From: Lachnospiraceae bacterium
GTDB lineage: Bacteria > Bacillota > Clostridia > Lachnospirales > Lachnospiraceae
Direction of reading: 5' to 3'
Length of the DNA: 36,488 nucleotides
Assembly: GCA_024692955.1 (NCBI GenBank)
Contig: JAILLW010000022.1
Location: 1 to 36,488 of the forward strand
Of this stretch, positions 8,138-15,884 are shown one piece after another. Made by a program: the position numbers and the translations under genes. Within the stretch, counting starts at the first letter, position 1. The number at the start of each line of letters is the position of its first letter. Below the pieces are notes generated by a model, which was not told the origin of the DNA, did no database searches, and worked only from the letters and a program-made list of their open reading frames with translations.

Positions 8138-9547
8138 CTATCCGATACTCCCTTTCATTTCAAGACTGATAAGATTATTCATCTCCACAGCGTATTCCAG
8201 TGGCAGCTCCTTGCTCACGTTGTCGGCAAATCCCCGTACGATCAGTGCCCTGGCATCCTCTTCGGAAAGTCCCCTGCTCATGAGATAGAATACCGTTTCA
8301 TCGCTGATCTGTCCGATCCTTGCTTCGTGTCCCACATCGGCATCCGCCGTTCGAACATCCATGGCCGGGATCGTATCCGACCGGCTTTCGTTATCCACCA
8401 TCAGCGATTCACAGGAAACGGCGGATCTGCTTCCCTTTGCCTTCGGCGTGATCACCACCGCGCTCCGGAAGGTGTTCACTCCCCCGCTTTTGCTGATGGA
8501 CCGGGTGTTCACATAGGAATAGGTATCCGGCGCGTTGTGCACTATCTTCGTTCCGGTGTCGAGATCCTGTCCCGCCCCGGCGAAGGTCACCCCGGTAAAC
8601 TCGCTCTTTGCCCCCCGTCCCTCCAGGACGCTCATGGGATAAAGGTAGGAAACGTGGGATCCGAAGGAGCCGGAGACCCATTCGATCTTCGCATTCTCCA
8701 TAACCTTCGCCCGCTTCGTGTTGAGGTTATACATATTCCGGGACCAGTTTTCGATGGTGGAATAGCGAAGGGTGGAGTTTTTCCCGACGAAAAGTTCCAC
8801 ACAGCCCGCATGAAGGTTCGCCACGTTGTATTTCGGTGCCGAACAGCCTTCGATGAAATGCAGATAGGAATCCTCCTCCACGATGATCAGCGTATGCTCG
8901 AACTGGCCCGCGCCCTTGGCGTTCAGCCGGAAATACGACTGAAGAGGAATGCTTAAGTGTACCCCCTTCGGCACATAGACGAAGGAGCCGCCTGACCAGA
9001 CCGCCCCGTGAAGAGCGGCAAATTTGTGATCGGAGGGAGGCACCAGCTTCATAAAGTGCTCCCGGATCATATCCGCGTATTCTCCTTTTAAAGCACTCTC
9101 GATATCCGTATAAACAACGCCCTGCTCCGCCACTTCCTGCCGGACATTATGATAGACCACTTCCGAATCGTACTGGGCTCCCACCCCGGCGAGTGATTTG
9201 CGCTCCGCCTCCGGAATTCCGAGCCGGTCAAAGGTATTCTTGATGTCATCCGGCACATCCTCCCAGCTGGTATGCATCCTCTCCGTATTCGGCCGCACAT
9301 AGGTCACGATGTGATCCATGTCGAGGCCCTCTATGGAAGGCCCCCATTCGGGCACCGAAAGCTCATTGTAGATCTTCAGGGACTTAAGCCTGAAATCCCG
9401 CATCCAGTCCGGATCGTTCTTCTCCTCCGAGATCTTCAGAACGATCTCTTCGGTAAGTCCCTCACTTACTTTATAGGCATCACCGTCTTCATATCTGAAA
9501 TCATAGAAGCTGCGGTTGATGTCCTCTACCTGTGTCTTTTCTTTCAT
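8138..9547 (-). CDS. sufB: Fe-S assembly scaffold protein SufB
   Basis: 469-aa scaffold subunit that assembles Fe-S clusters together with SufC and SufD. The typical SufB series is readable: VSEGLTEEIVLKISEEKNDP-type N-terminus, YDSEVVYHNV, AALHGAVWSGGSFVYVPKGV, the beta-helix section EGCSAPKYNVANLHAG, TKIVHNAPDTYSYVNTRSIS, and the C-terminal ESRSDTIPAMDV...VGHEARIG followed by FYLMSRGLSEEDA. Length is normal. It begins 41 bp downstream of sufC and abuts sufD. The ribosome-binding site is weak (GAGCGGA), so coupling to sufC is possible. Confidence 0.96.
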   Translation of the reverse strand: MKEKTQVEDINRSFYDFRYEDGDAYKVSEGLTEEIVLKISEEKNDPDWMRDFRLKSLKIYNELSVPEWGPSIEGLDMDHIVTYVRPNTERMHTSWEDVPDDIKNTFDRLGIPEAERKSLAGVGAQYDSEVVYHNVRQEVAEQGVVYTDIESALKGEYADMIREHFMKLVPPSDHKFAALHGAVWSGGSFVYVPKGVHLSIPLQSYFRLNAKGAGQFEHTLIIVEEDSYLHFIEGCSAPKYNVANLHAGCVELFVGKNSTLRYSTIENWSRNMYNLNTKRAKVMENAKIEWVSGSFGSHVSYLYPMSVLEGRGAKSEFTGVTFAGAGQDLDTGTKIVHNAPDTYSYVNTRSISKSGGVNTFRSAVVITPKAKGSRSAVSCESLMVDNESRSDTIPAMDVRTADADVGHEARIGQISDETVFYLMSRGLSEEDARALIVRGFADNVSKELPLEYAVEMNNLISLEMKGSIG

Positions 9548-9588
9548 TCCGCTCTTTTCCGCCTGTGTCCGGCCTTTGGCCTTATTCT

Positions 9589-10374
9589 TTAAAGCCTCGA
9601 TTTCATTACGCAGTCTTCGTTCTTGCAGTCCGCGCAGTTCATAAACCGTTCGAAGCCCGCCTCATTGATCTCCCCGACGAGTTTTTCATCCCCGACTTCC
9701 ACGATCCTGCCGTCCACGAGCACGTGCGTCCGATCCACCTTTAAGGACTCAAGGATCCTTGTGCTGTGGGTGATGATCATAAGCGCTCCCCCGACCTGCT
9801 TCTTATACTCCCGGATCCCTTTGGATACGATATGGACCGCATCCACGTCCAGTCCCGAGTCCGTCTCGTCGAGGATCGCAAGATCCGGTTTCAGCATAAG
9901 GAGCTGCAGGATCTCCGCCTTCTTCTTTTCTCCTCCGGAAAAGCCGACATTAAGATCCCTGTCCGCATAGGACGGATCCATCTGAAGCACTTCCATCGTG
10001 GCCGCCAGCTGTTTTTTGAAATCCCAGAGGCGGATCCTCTCGCCGGTCTTTAATTCCATTGCCGTCTTTATGAAATTCGCAAGTGAGATCCCCGGTACCT
10101 CCACCGGATTCTGGAATGACATGAACATTCCCATTTTCGCGATCTTATCCGTGCTCTCATGGGTAATGTCCACACCCTTGAAGAGGACGGTTCCTTCCGT
10201 TTTCTCGTATTCCGGATCCGAAATGATCGCGGAGCCGAGGGTCGATTTGCCCGCGCCGTTCGGTCCCATCACCACATGGACCTCGCCGGCATTTACCGTC
10301 AGGTTCACGCCCTTCAGGATCTCCTTATCCTCCACCTTCGCTTTCAGATCAGTGATCTTCAATAATTCCGCCAT
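9589..10374 (-). CDS. sufC: Fe-S assembly ATPase SufC
   Basis: 261-aa soluble ABC ATPase that powers the SufBC2D scaffold. Motifs in order: Walker A GPNGAGKST, the SufC-specific signature FSGGEKKKAEILQ, Walker B LAILDETDSGLDVDA, and the H-loop ITHSTRIL. The C-terminus has an unusual CADCKNEDCVM cysteine cluster, seen in some clostridial SufC proteins; I cannot assign a function to it. I chose MAELLKITDL (ATG complement of 10372-10374) with AAGGGA about 8 nt upstream. The longer frame upstream overlaps the preceding HAD gene. It is the first suf gene of sufCBDSU, 13 nt after the HAD gene. Confidence 0.96.
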   Translation of the reverse strand: MAELLKITDLKAKVEDKEILKGVNLTVNAGEVHVVMGPNGAGKSTLGSAIISDPEYEKTEGTVLFKGVDITHESTDKIAKMGMFMSFQNPVEVPGISLANFIKTAMELKTGERIRLWDFKKQLAATMEVLQMDPSYADRDLNVGFSGGEKKKAEILQLLMLKPDLAILDETDSGLDVDAVHIVSKGIREYKKQVGGALMIITHSTRILESLKVDRTHVLVDGRIVEVGDEKLVGEINEAGFERFMNCADCKNEDCVMKSRL

Positions 10375-10387
10375 AGTTTTGTCCCTT

Positions 10388-11482
10388 CTACTTTCTTGTG
10401 ACCCCGTCTTTGTAGATCGTGGTCCAGTCATTCTTCATACTGATGGGTACCCAGTCAAACTCCCTGCACATATCGTACATTTTATCCGCTTTTTCGGGAT
10501 TTCCGTTTTCCCGGACCGTATCGTCACAGCAGAGCATAAAGGCGAGACTCTTTCTCGGGTTGTTGCTTGTCGTATACTCCGCCATGCTCGAATCTCCCGA
10601 ACTGTTTCCGAAGGAAAGAACCGGCTGTACTCCGATCTCCTGCGCGATCACTGCCACCTTGTTCATCTTAAGGTTCTTGATGATGAAATCTCCCCCGAGG
10701 ATCAGTTCATCATCCTCATCGAATACATAGTTCAGGCCGTCGGTGTCGCCCTGATCCTTCGCCACCACGGTCTCGTCCGAGCCGATGATCTGCGCTTCCG
10801 GGATATCAAGAGGCGAATCATAAAGGATCCCTCTCACAATGAAACGGTCCGTTCCGCTCACGACGAAGATCGTAAAGTCGTTTTCCTTCAGATAGTCGAT
10901 GACCTGAAGCATGGGCTCATAGAATCCGTCCCCGCGGTTCATCCCGTTATAGCCCGGCATCGGAAGCTTTTTGAACTCCTGGATATAATCGTTAAACTCT
11001 CCGATCGTCATACCGGAAAAGGCGGAGGCAACGGCCCGTCCGTGATCCATTTCAAGTCCCTTCGCGGCTTCTCCGGTTTCGTTTAAGGTCACGATCTTTC
11101 CGGCCGTTTCCCTTTCAAAATCACTGGCCCTGTCCTTATAGTCAGGATCCTCCAGCACGCGGTAAACAAGAAGTGTATAATCAAAATAGTTCGGATCCGT
11201 CTCGCAAAAAAGCGTTCCGTCCAGATCAAAAACCGCGATCCTGTCCTCCGGAGCGATGTAATCCGGGCTCTTTTCGTCCGTGATCGTTTCCATATAGGAG
11301 ATCAGGGCCTCTTTGGACGCGCTGCCGTCCGTCCAGAGTGACAGGGCTTTTTCCGGAGAAGGCATCCGCACCAGATAGGAAACGATAATGACCAGTGCCG
11401 CAAAGGCCAGGACCCCTGTCATCATCAGGATCCCTTTCCTGCTCGAGTAGACGTTTTCTTCCCTTATTTCCTCACTGCTCAT
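10388..11482 (-). CDS. Membrane-anchored HAD-family phosphatase
   Basis: 364-aa protein with a short cytoplasmic N-terminus, one membrane helix (GILMMTGVLAFAALVIIVSYLV, about residues 17-38) and a HAD hydrolase domain predicted to lie outside the membrane. Motif I is AVFDLDGTLF with nucleophile D86 and acid/base D88. Motif II is VVSGTD. The late motif is SFGNSSGDSSM, giving the metal-binding aspartate. This resembles phosphoserine-phosphatase-like HADs; the substrate is unknown. The start is the ATG at 11480-11482, with GGAGG and AAAGGGA upstream. An earlier in-frame ATG at 11530 overlaps the -10 box and cannot be in the transcript. The stop lies 13 nt before sufC, so this gene probably leads the suf operon, an unexpected companion. 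Confidence 0.87.
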   Translation of the reverse strand: MSSEEIREENVYSSRKGILMMTGVLAFAALVIIVSYLVRMPSPEKALSLWTDGSASKEALISYMETITDEKSPDYIAPEDRIAVFDLDGTLFCETDPNYFDYTLLVYRVLEDPDYKDRASDFERETAGKIVTLNETGEAAKGLEMDHGRAVASAFSGMTIGEFNDYIQEFKKLPMPGYNGMNRGDGFYEPMLQVIDYLKENDFTIFVVSGTDRFIVRGILYDSPLDIPEAQIIGSDETVVAKDQGDTDGLNYVFDEDDELILGGDFIIKNLKMNKVAVIAQEIGVQPVLSFGNSSGDSSMAEYTTSNNPRKSLAFMLCCDDTVRENGNPEKADKMYDMCREFDWVPISMKNDWTTIYKDGVTRK

Positions 11483-11528
11483 TTCCCTTTGTTCCTCCGA
11501 AAATGCGTCAGCAGAATCGCAATAGAGC

Positions 11529-11558
11529 ATTATATCACAGTTTGCACCATTCTTGCAA
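11529..11558 (-). promoter_or_regulatory. SigA-type promoter for HAD-suf operon
   Basis: Minus-strand -35 TTGCAA (11553-11558), 18-bp spacer, and an extended -10 TGATATAAT ending at 11529. No stronger promoter is visible before sufC, so this is my candidate promoter for HAD-sufCBDSU and perhaps the lipid kinase. It slightly overlaps the T-tract of the upstream terminator. Confidence 0.72.
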
Positions 11559-11589
11559 AAAAAAACGGCGGAAGCATTTTGCTCCGCCG
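11557..11589 (-). terminator. Rho-independent terminator of the DUF3048 gene
   Basis: Minus-strand hairpin CGGCGGAGCA / TGCTTCCGCCG (one bulged base), followed by nine T residues (11557-11565). It lies 27 bp after the DUF3048 stop and isolates that gene from the HAD-suf operon. Confidence 0.88.
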
Positions 11590-11616
11590 CTTTTTCCGTT
11601 ATTGAAATTTCCTTCC

Positions 11617-12759
11617 TTATTCGATCTCAAGCTTGTCCCAGGAATCTTCCGGTACGATCGAAATGTAAGTCTTCCCGGTATTCAGCAGGCGCTCGCTCCC
11701 GTCCTTGTTAAGGAAGGTGATCGGCGAGGTGTAGGTCGGATTGATCCACTGGATCGGAACCGCCTTGCCGCGGGTAAGATAATAGCCGTCCTTCGGGGTG
11801 CTGGTAAGGAAATTGTAGAGCATGTATCCGTTCTCATCCAGCTGGACATGATCGCAGCAAAGAACGATCGCGTTTTCAAATTCCGTCGCCTTATTGTCAT
11901 CCTCGGCATCCACATGAAGCTTGTCGTAGCAGTAGAGATTGTACTTGCCCGACTCCTCATCATATTTCAGGGTAGAGGTCGTATGGGGGAAGGGCTGAAC
12001 CACCTTTGTCGCGCTGATGGATCCGGATTCTCCCGAAAGATCCACTTCATCCTCCGCGAACTTCAGGCTCTGTCCCTCATAATACTGATTGTAGTTCCGG
12101 TCGAATCCGCCGTCTTCAAGCTGCTTGATAAGACCCGTATAATTCTTCCCCGTCTTCGGATTCTTATAATCCTCCCCCGTCACGTATTCCGTATAGGTGG
12201 AATCCTTTCCGTTGGGAACACGGGCAAAGGTCCCGCTTATATGCTCGAATTCCGGCATTGCAAGATAATCGTTGATGTAGAACGGACCGCCGTCATGAAG
12301 ATAGATCGCGTTAAAGGCTCCGCCCGCAAGGAAGTTGGTGGGACGGATGCTTCGGATGCTTCCGAACTGCGTAATCTTCTCATAGTCCTTCACGATGCAC
12401 ATAAGCCTCGTGATCCGGCCGTTCGCCGTACTGTTCATCATCTCAAAAACGATATCCGCCTGATTCACTCCATAGTGATCCCAGGCAAGGGATTCGTTGT
12501 CCACCATGATCGCCACAGGGCGCTGGTCCTTCAGCTCCTCATCAATCCATTCGTTGGTAAGCTCACTGCGGTATTTTCCCTCCGGGGGTGCCTCGGTAGG
12601 CTCCGGCGTGGGAGGTGCCGGCTGTTCCGTGGGAAGTTCCACCGGGATCGGCTCCACCAGAGAAGTCAGATCCGGTACGTCCTCTTCTTTTTTCGAGCAC
12701 CCGAACAGCATCACTGCCGCGAGTGCCATGGTTATCATTATTCCGATTCTTTTTTTCAC
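11617..12759 (-). CDS. DUF3048 (YerB-like) lipoprotein
   Basis: 380-aa predicted lipoprotein. The signal peptide is MKKRIGIMITMALAAVMLFGC with lipobox LFGC and lipidated C21. A proline/glutamate-rich linker follows (about 40-60). Then comes the DUF3048 domain with RPVAIMVDNESLAWDHYGVNQADIVFE near 80-106, ITRLMCIV, IRSIRPTNF and YLHDGGP, and the C-terminal DUF3048 part with LCCDHVQLDENGYMLYNF and GKAVPIQW. Function is unknown in B. subtilis YerB and relatives; a role outside the membrane is likely. The start is GTG (complement of 12757-12759) with AGGAG 5 nt upstream. It appears to be a single-gene unit with its own promoter and terminator. Confidence 0.93.
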   Translation of the reverse strand: MKKRIGIMITMALAAVMLFGCSKKEEDVPDLTSLVEPIPVELPTEQPAPPTPEPTEAPPEGKYRSELTNEWIDEELKDQRPVAIMVDNESLAWDHYGVNQADIVFEMMNSTANGRITRLMCIVKDYEKITQFGSIRSIRPTNFLAGGAFNAIYLHDGGPFYINDYLAMPEFEHISGTFARVPNGKDSTYTEYVTGEDYKNPKTGKNYTGLIKQLEDGGFDRNYNQYYEGQSLKFAEDEVDLSGESGSISATKVVQPFPHTTSTLKYDEESGKYNLYCYDKLHVDAEDDNKATEFENAIVLCCDHVQLDENGYMLYNFLTSTPKDGYYLTRGKAVPIQWINPTYTSPITFLNKDGSERLLNTGKTYISIVPEDSWDKLEIE

Positions 12760-12815
12760 TTTCTCCTCGACCTTTCCGTCTTCACTATATTTTGTGCTGT
12801 ACGCAACTCACACAT

Positions 12816-12844
12816 ACTATATAGGAAATCGAAGGCTTTTGCAA
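12816..12844 (-). promoter_or_regulatory. SigA-type promoter for the DUF3048 gene
   Basis: Minus-strand -35 TTGCAA (12839-12844), 17-bp spacer, -10 TATAGT (12816-12821). It sits directly after the copA stop codon and gives a leader of about 50 nt before the GTG start. Confidence 0.7.
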
Positions 12845-12847
12845 TAT

Positions 12848-15127
12848 TCATTTTGTCCGCGGGTCCTCAGGGTCCCGGTTTCCGAAAGGCAGCTTCACGA
12901 GATTCAGTCTGAGAGCGTTCATACATACGGTAAAGCTCGAAAGACTCATAGCCGCCGCCCCGATCATCGGATTCATTCTGAGAGTAAAGAGGCCGGCCGC
13001 AAGCGGGATGCAGATCACATTATAGAAGAAGGCCCAGAAGAGATTTTCGTGGATGTTCCGGATCACAGCGCGGCTGAGAGAGATCGCGGAGGCGACATCC
13101 GACAGACGGGAGCGGATAAGGACCACATCCGCGCTGTCAATGGCTACATCGGTGCCCGCTCCGATCGCGACTCCCGCGTCGGCTCTCATAAGGGCCGGCG
13201 CGTCATTGATCCCGTCACCCACCATAATGGTTCCGCCTTCTTTGCGAAGGTTCCGGATCACTTCCTCTTTTCCGTCCGGAAGCACACCCGCTATGACCTC
13301 ATCGACTCCGGCCTGCTCTCCAATGGCCCGGGCCGTTCTTTCGTTATCACCGCTCAGCATCACGACCTTCAGTCCGAGTTTCCTGATTTCCCGGACCGCC
13401 TCAGCGGAATCCTCTCTCAGCACATCCGCCACCGCGATCATTCCGAGAAGTTTTCCGTCCTTTTCAAAAAAGACGGGGGTTTTTCCCATGGAAGCAAAGC
13501 CTTCCGCGCTGTTTTTGATGCTCTCTCCGATCCCGGCGTATTCCCGGATATATGCCTCATTTCCGGCATGTGCGGCCTTCCCGTCAAGGAGGCCGTACAG
13601 TCCTTTTCCGGAAATGTTCTCAAAGGAAACCGCTTCCTTTTCCGCCACTTCCCGTTTTTCACACTCTCTGAGGATCGCCTTCGAGATCGGATGATCGCTC
13701 TTTTTTTCAAGTGAAAAGGCGGTCTCAAGCAGTTCCTCTTCCGTTGAAAGCGCAAGGATATCCGTAACGGAAGGTTCCCCCACCGTAAGGGTTCCGGTCT
13801 TGTCCAGTGCGATAATCCGGGCCCTGCCAATGGTTTCGAGGGCGGCCCCTGTCTTAAAGAGGATCCCGTGTTTTGCTCCGACTCCGTTTCCCACCATGAT
13901 CGCCACCGGCGTTGCGAGCCCCAGGGCACAGGGGCAGGAGATCACGAGAACGCAGATCCCTCTTTCGAGAGCAAAGGCGATATCCGAACCGGAAAGGAGC
14001 CAGCCGCCGGTCACAAGGGCCGCGATCCCGATCACGGAGGGAACAAAGATCCCGGAAACCTTATCCGCGATCCTTGCGATGGGCGCTTTAGTCGCCGCGG
14101 CTTCCGATACCAGCCGGATGATCCCGGAAAGGGTGGTATCCTCCCCGACCCGGGTGGCCCGGCATTTCAGGAATCCGGTCTCGTTGATGGTGGCGGCACT
14201 TACGGTATCCCCTGCGCTCTTATCCACGGGGATCGATTCTCCGGTAAGGGCAGCCTCATTTACCGCTCCTTCTCCCTCAACGACGATCCCGTCCGCGGGT
14301 ATGCTTCCCCCCGGCCGTACGACAAAGAGATCCCCTGCTTTCACCTCATCGATCTTTACCGTGACTTCTTCCCCGTCCTTCAGGATCACGGCGGTGGAAG
14401 GCCTCAGCTTCATAAGGCTTTTCAGAGCGTCCGTGGTCCTTCCCTTCGAAACCGCTTCCAGCAGTTTTCCGACGGTGATGAGCGCCGGGATCATGGCTGC
14501 GGATTCGAAATAGAGCTGATCATGGTACAGTTCGTGAACGGTCATATCCGCGGCTCCCTGCGCGGTCATCGTGCAGATCTTTATGAAAACGAAGGCGCTC
14601 CAGCCGAAGGAAACCCCGGAGCCCAGCGCCACCAGAGTGTCCATGTTCGGCCCCCCGCGAAAGAGGGATCCGAAACCGTTGATGAAGAATTTCCGGTTGA
14701 TGAACATGACGATGGCCGAAAGGAGCATCTGGATCACGGAAAGCGCGATATGATTTCCGTCAAGGGATCCCGGAAGAGGCAGCCCGAGCATGGAATGCCC
14801 CATGGTAAGGTACATGAGCAGAAGAAGAAAGATCACGGAAAGTATGAGCCGTTTTCTTAAGACCGGCGTCTCCGTATCCTTCAGAAGATCGTCATCCCCT
14901 TCGCCGGCTTCCTCCCCCGCTTTGGGAGTCTTTTTCAGTTTTGCGCCGTAGCCTGCCTTTTTCACGGCGTTTATGATCTCTTTCGGTGCCGCGTCTCCTT
15001 CCACCCCCATTGAGTTCGTAAGAAGAGACACCGAGCATTCCGTTACTCCGGGAACCTTTGATACCGCTTTTTCCACACGCGCCTGACAGGCGGCACAGCT
15101 CATGCCGGTTACTTTGTATTGCTGCAT
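12848..15127 (-). CDS. copA: Copper-translocating P1B-type ATPase CopA
   Basis: 759-aa Cu(I)-exporting ATPase. One N-terminal heavy-metal-associated domain carries GMSCAAC with copper ligands C11 and C14. The membrane CPC motif in SCPCALGLATP is near residue 399. The phosphorylation motif DKTGTLT is at about 441, the class-defining HP dipeptide lies in KKSDHPISKAI, and the hinge GDGINDAPAL is at about 639. All core P1B-1 elements are present; the TGES actuator motif reads LTGESIPVDKS. I chose MQQYKV (ATG complement of 15125-15127) with GGGAG about 9 nt upstream. A longer frame to 15340 would run through the divergent maf gene and lacks any support. No CopY/CsoR regulator or CopZ chaperone gene is visible nearby. 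Confidence 0.96.
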   Translation of the reverse strand: MQQYKVTGMSCAACQARVEKAVSKVPGVTECSVSLLTNSMGVEGDAAPKEIINAVKKAGYGAKLKKTPKAGEEAGEGDDDLLKDTETPVLRKRLILSVIFLLLLMYLTMGHSMLGLPLPGSLDGNHIALSVIQMLLSAIVMFINRKFFINGFGSLFRGGPNMDTLVALGSGVSFGWSAFVFIKICTMTAQGAADMTVHELYHDQLYFESAAMIPALITVGKLLEAVSKGRTTDALKSLMKLRPSTAVILKDGEEVTVKIDEVKAGDLFVVRPGGSIPADGIVVEGEGAVNEAALTGESIPVDKSAGDTVSAATINETGFLKCRATRVGEDTTLSGIIRLVSEAAATKAPIARIADKVSGIFVPSVIGIAALVTGGWLLSGSDIAFALERGICVLVISCPCALGLATPVAIMVGNGVGAKHGILFKTGAALETIGRARIIALDKTGTLTVGEPSVTDILALSTEEELLETAFSLEKKSDHPISKAILRECEKREVAEKEAVSFENISGKGLYGLLDGKAAHAGNEAYIREYAGIGESIKNSAEGFASMGKTPVFFEKDGKLLGMIAVADVLREDSAEAVREIRKLGLKVVMLSGDNERTARAIGEQAGVDEVIAGVLPDGKEEVIRNLRKEGGTIMVGDGINDAPALMRADAGVAIGAGTDVAIDSADVVLIRSRLSDVASAISLSRAVIRNIHENLFWAFFYNVICIPLAAGLFTLRMNPMIGAAAMSLSSFTVCMNALRLNLVKLPFGNRDPEDPRTK

Positions 15128-15154
15128 TTTTATCATCTCCCTTTCTTCGGACCG

Positions 15155-15180
15155 GCAGTGTTCTTCTTGCGAAACTGCCC
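15155..15180. promoter_or_regulatory. Small inverted repeat between copA and maf
   Basis: GGCAGT (15155-15160) and ACTGCC (15175-15180) flank a 14-nt core in the 91-bp divergent gap. The repeat overlaps the maf -35 and lies upstream of copA, so it could be an operator. It does not match the CopY consensus that I know (TACAnnTGTA). Weak evidence. Confidence 0.3.
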
Positions 15181-15195
15181 GTCTTCGTGTATATT
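15167..15195 (+). promoter_or_regulatory. SigA-type promoter for maf
   Basis: -35 TTGCGA (15167-15172), 17-bp spacer, -10 TATATT (15190-15195). The transcription start would lie near 15202, immediately before the GGAGGA ribosome-binding site of maf. Confidence 0.65.
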
Positions 15196-15218
15196 GGGTG
15201 AATCGGAGGAACCGCCCA

Positions 15219-15884
15219 ATGAATATCTCATATAAGATCGTCCTTGCATCCGGATCTCCGCGGAGAAAAGAAATCCTCGAAAAGCTGGGACTTGAATTTG
15301 ACATCTGGCCATCCAAAAAGGAAGAAGCTCCCGTGAACACCGATCCCGCAAAGGTCTGCGAGGAGCTCGCCTCTCAGAAAGCCCTTGATGTGGCTTCCCA
15401 GATCCGTCAGTATGAAGCGGATCATCCGGACCTCACCTCGCCCCAGGATATCCTTGTGATCGGAGCGGATACCATCGTCTATGATCCCGCCGTGCTCCCG
15501 GGTCCTTCTTCCGAAGCGGCCGAATCCGCATCCCGCCCCGGGATCCTCGGAAAGCCCGCCGACGAAGAAGATGCCTTCCGTATGCTGCGGTCACTTTCCG
15601 GAAAAAGTCATCGGGTATACACCGGTGTATGCTTTGTTTTCCTTTCCGAAGACGGAAGAGCCGGCGAATACACCTTCCACGAAATGACGGAAGTGTCATT
15701 TTATCCGGTATCCGATGAAGAGATCAGGGAATACATTGCCTCCGGTGAGCCTATGGACAAGGCCGGTGCCTACGGGATCCAGGGCTCTTTCCTGAAGCAT
15801 ATCGAAAAGATCAGCGGCGATTACTATAATGTGATGGGGCTTCCCGCCGCAAGGATGTATCAGGAACTGAAATCTCTCCTTTAA
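15219..15884 (+). CDS. maf: Maf-family nucleoside triphosphate pyrophosphatase
   Basis: 221-aa house-cleaning nucleotide pyrophosphatase of the Maf/HAM1-like superfamily, acting on dTTP/UTP or modified nucleotides. Signature elements: LASGSPRRKEIL (residues 9-20), IGADTIV, LGKPADEEDAFRML, YTGVCFVF, and YIASGEPMDKAGAYGIQG near 170-187. The ATG at 15219 follows GGAGGA by 8 nt; the in-frame ATG at 15102 lies inside copA's start region and is rejected. It is longer than typical Maf (about 190 aa) because of a poorly conserved insert DPAVLPGPSSEAAESASRP between the ADTIV and GKP motifs. Its stop codon overlaps the stop of the convergent radical SAM gene. Confidence 0.94.
   Translation: MNISYKIVLASGSPRRKEILEKLGLEFDIWPSKKEEAPVNTDPAKVCEELASQKALDVASQIRQYEADHPDLTSPQDILVIGADTIVYDPAVLPGPSSEAAESASRPGILGKPADEEDAFRMLRSLSGKSHRVYTGVCFVFLSEDGRAGEYTFHEMTEVSFYPVSDEEIREYIASGEPMDKAGAYGIQGSFLKHIEKISGDYYNVMGLPAARMYQELKSLL

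Noticed and set aside
7655..8956. 433-aa plus-strand frame opposite sufD/sufB
   Set aside because: Shadow of two well-conserved genes on the other strand; GC-rich codon bias keeps the antisense frame open.
15155..15180. CopY-type operator for copA
   Set aside because: The inverted repeat does not match TACAnnTGTA; only a generic operator guess remains.
15128..15340. N-terminal extension of CopA by 71 residues
   Set aside because: It would overlap the maf promoter and coding start, is not metal-binding-like, and the internal ATG has a good ribosome-binding site.
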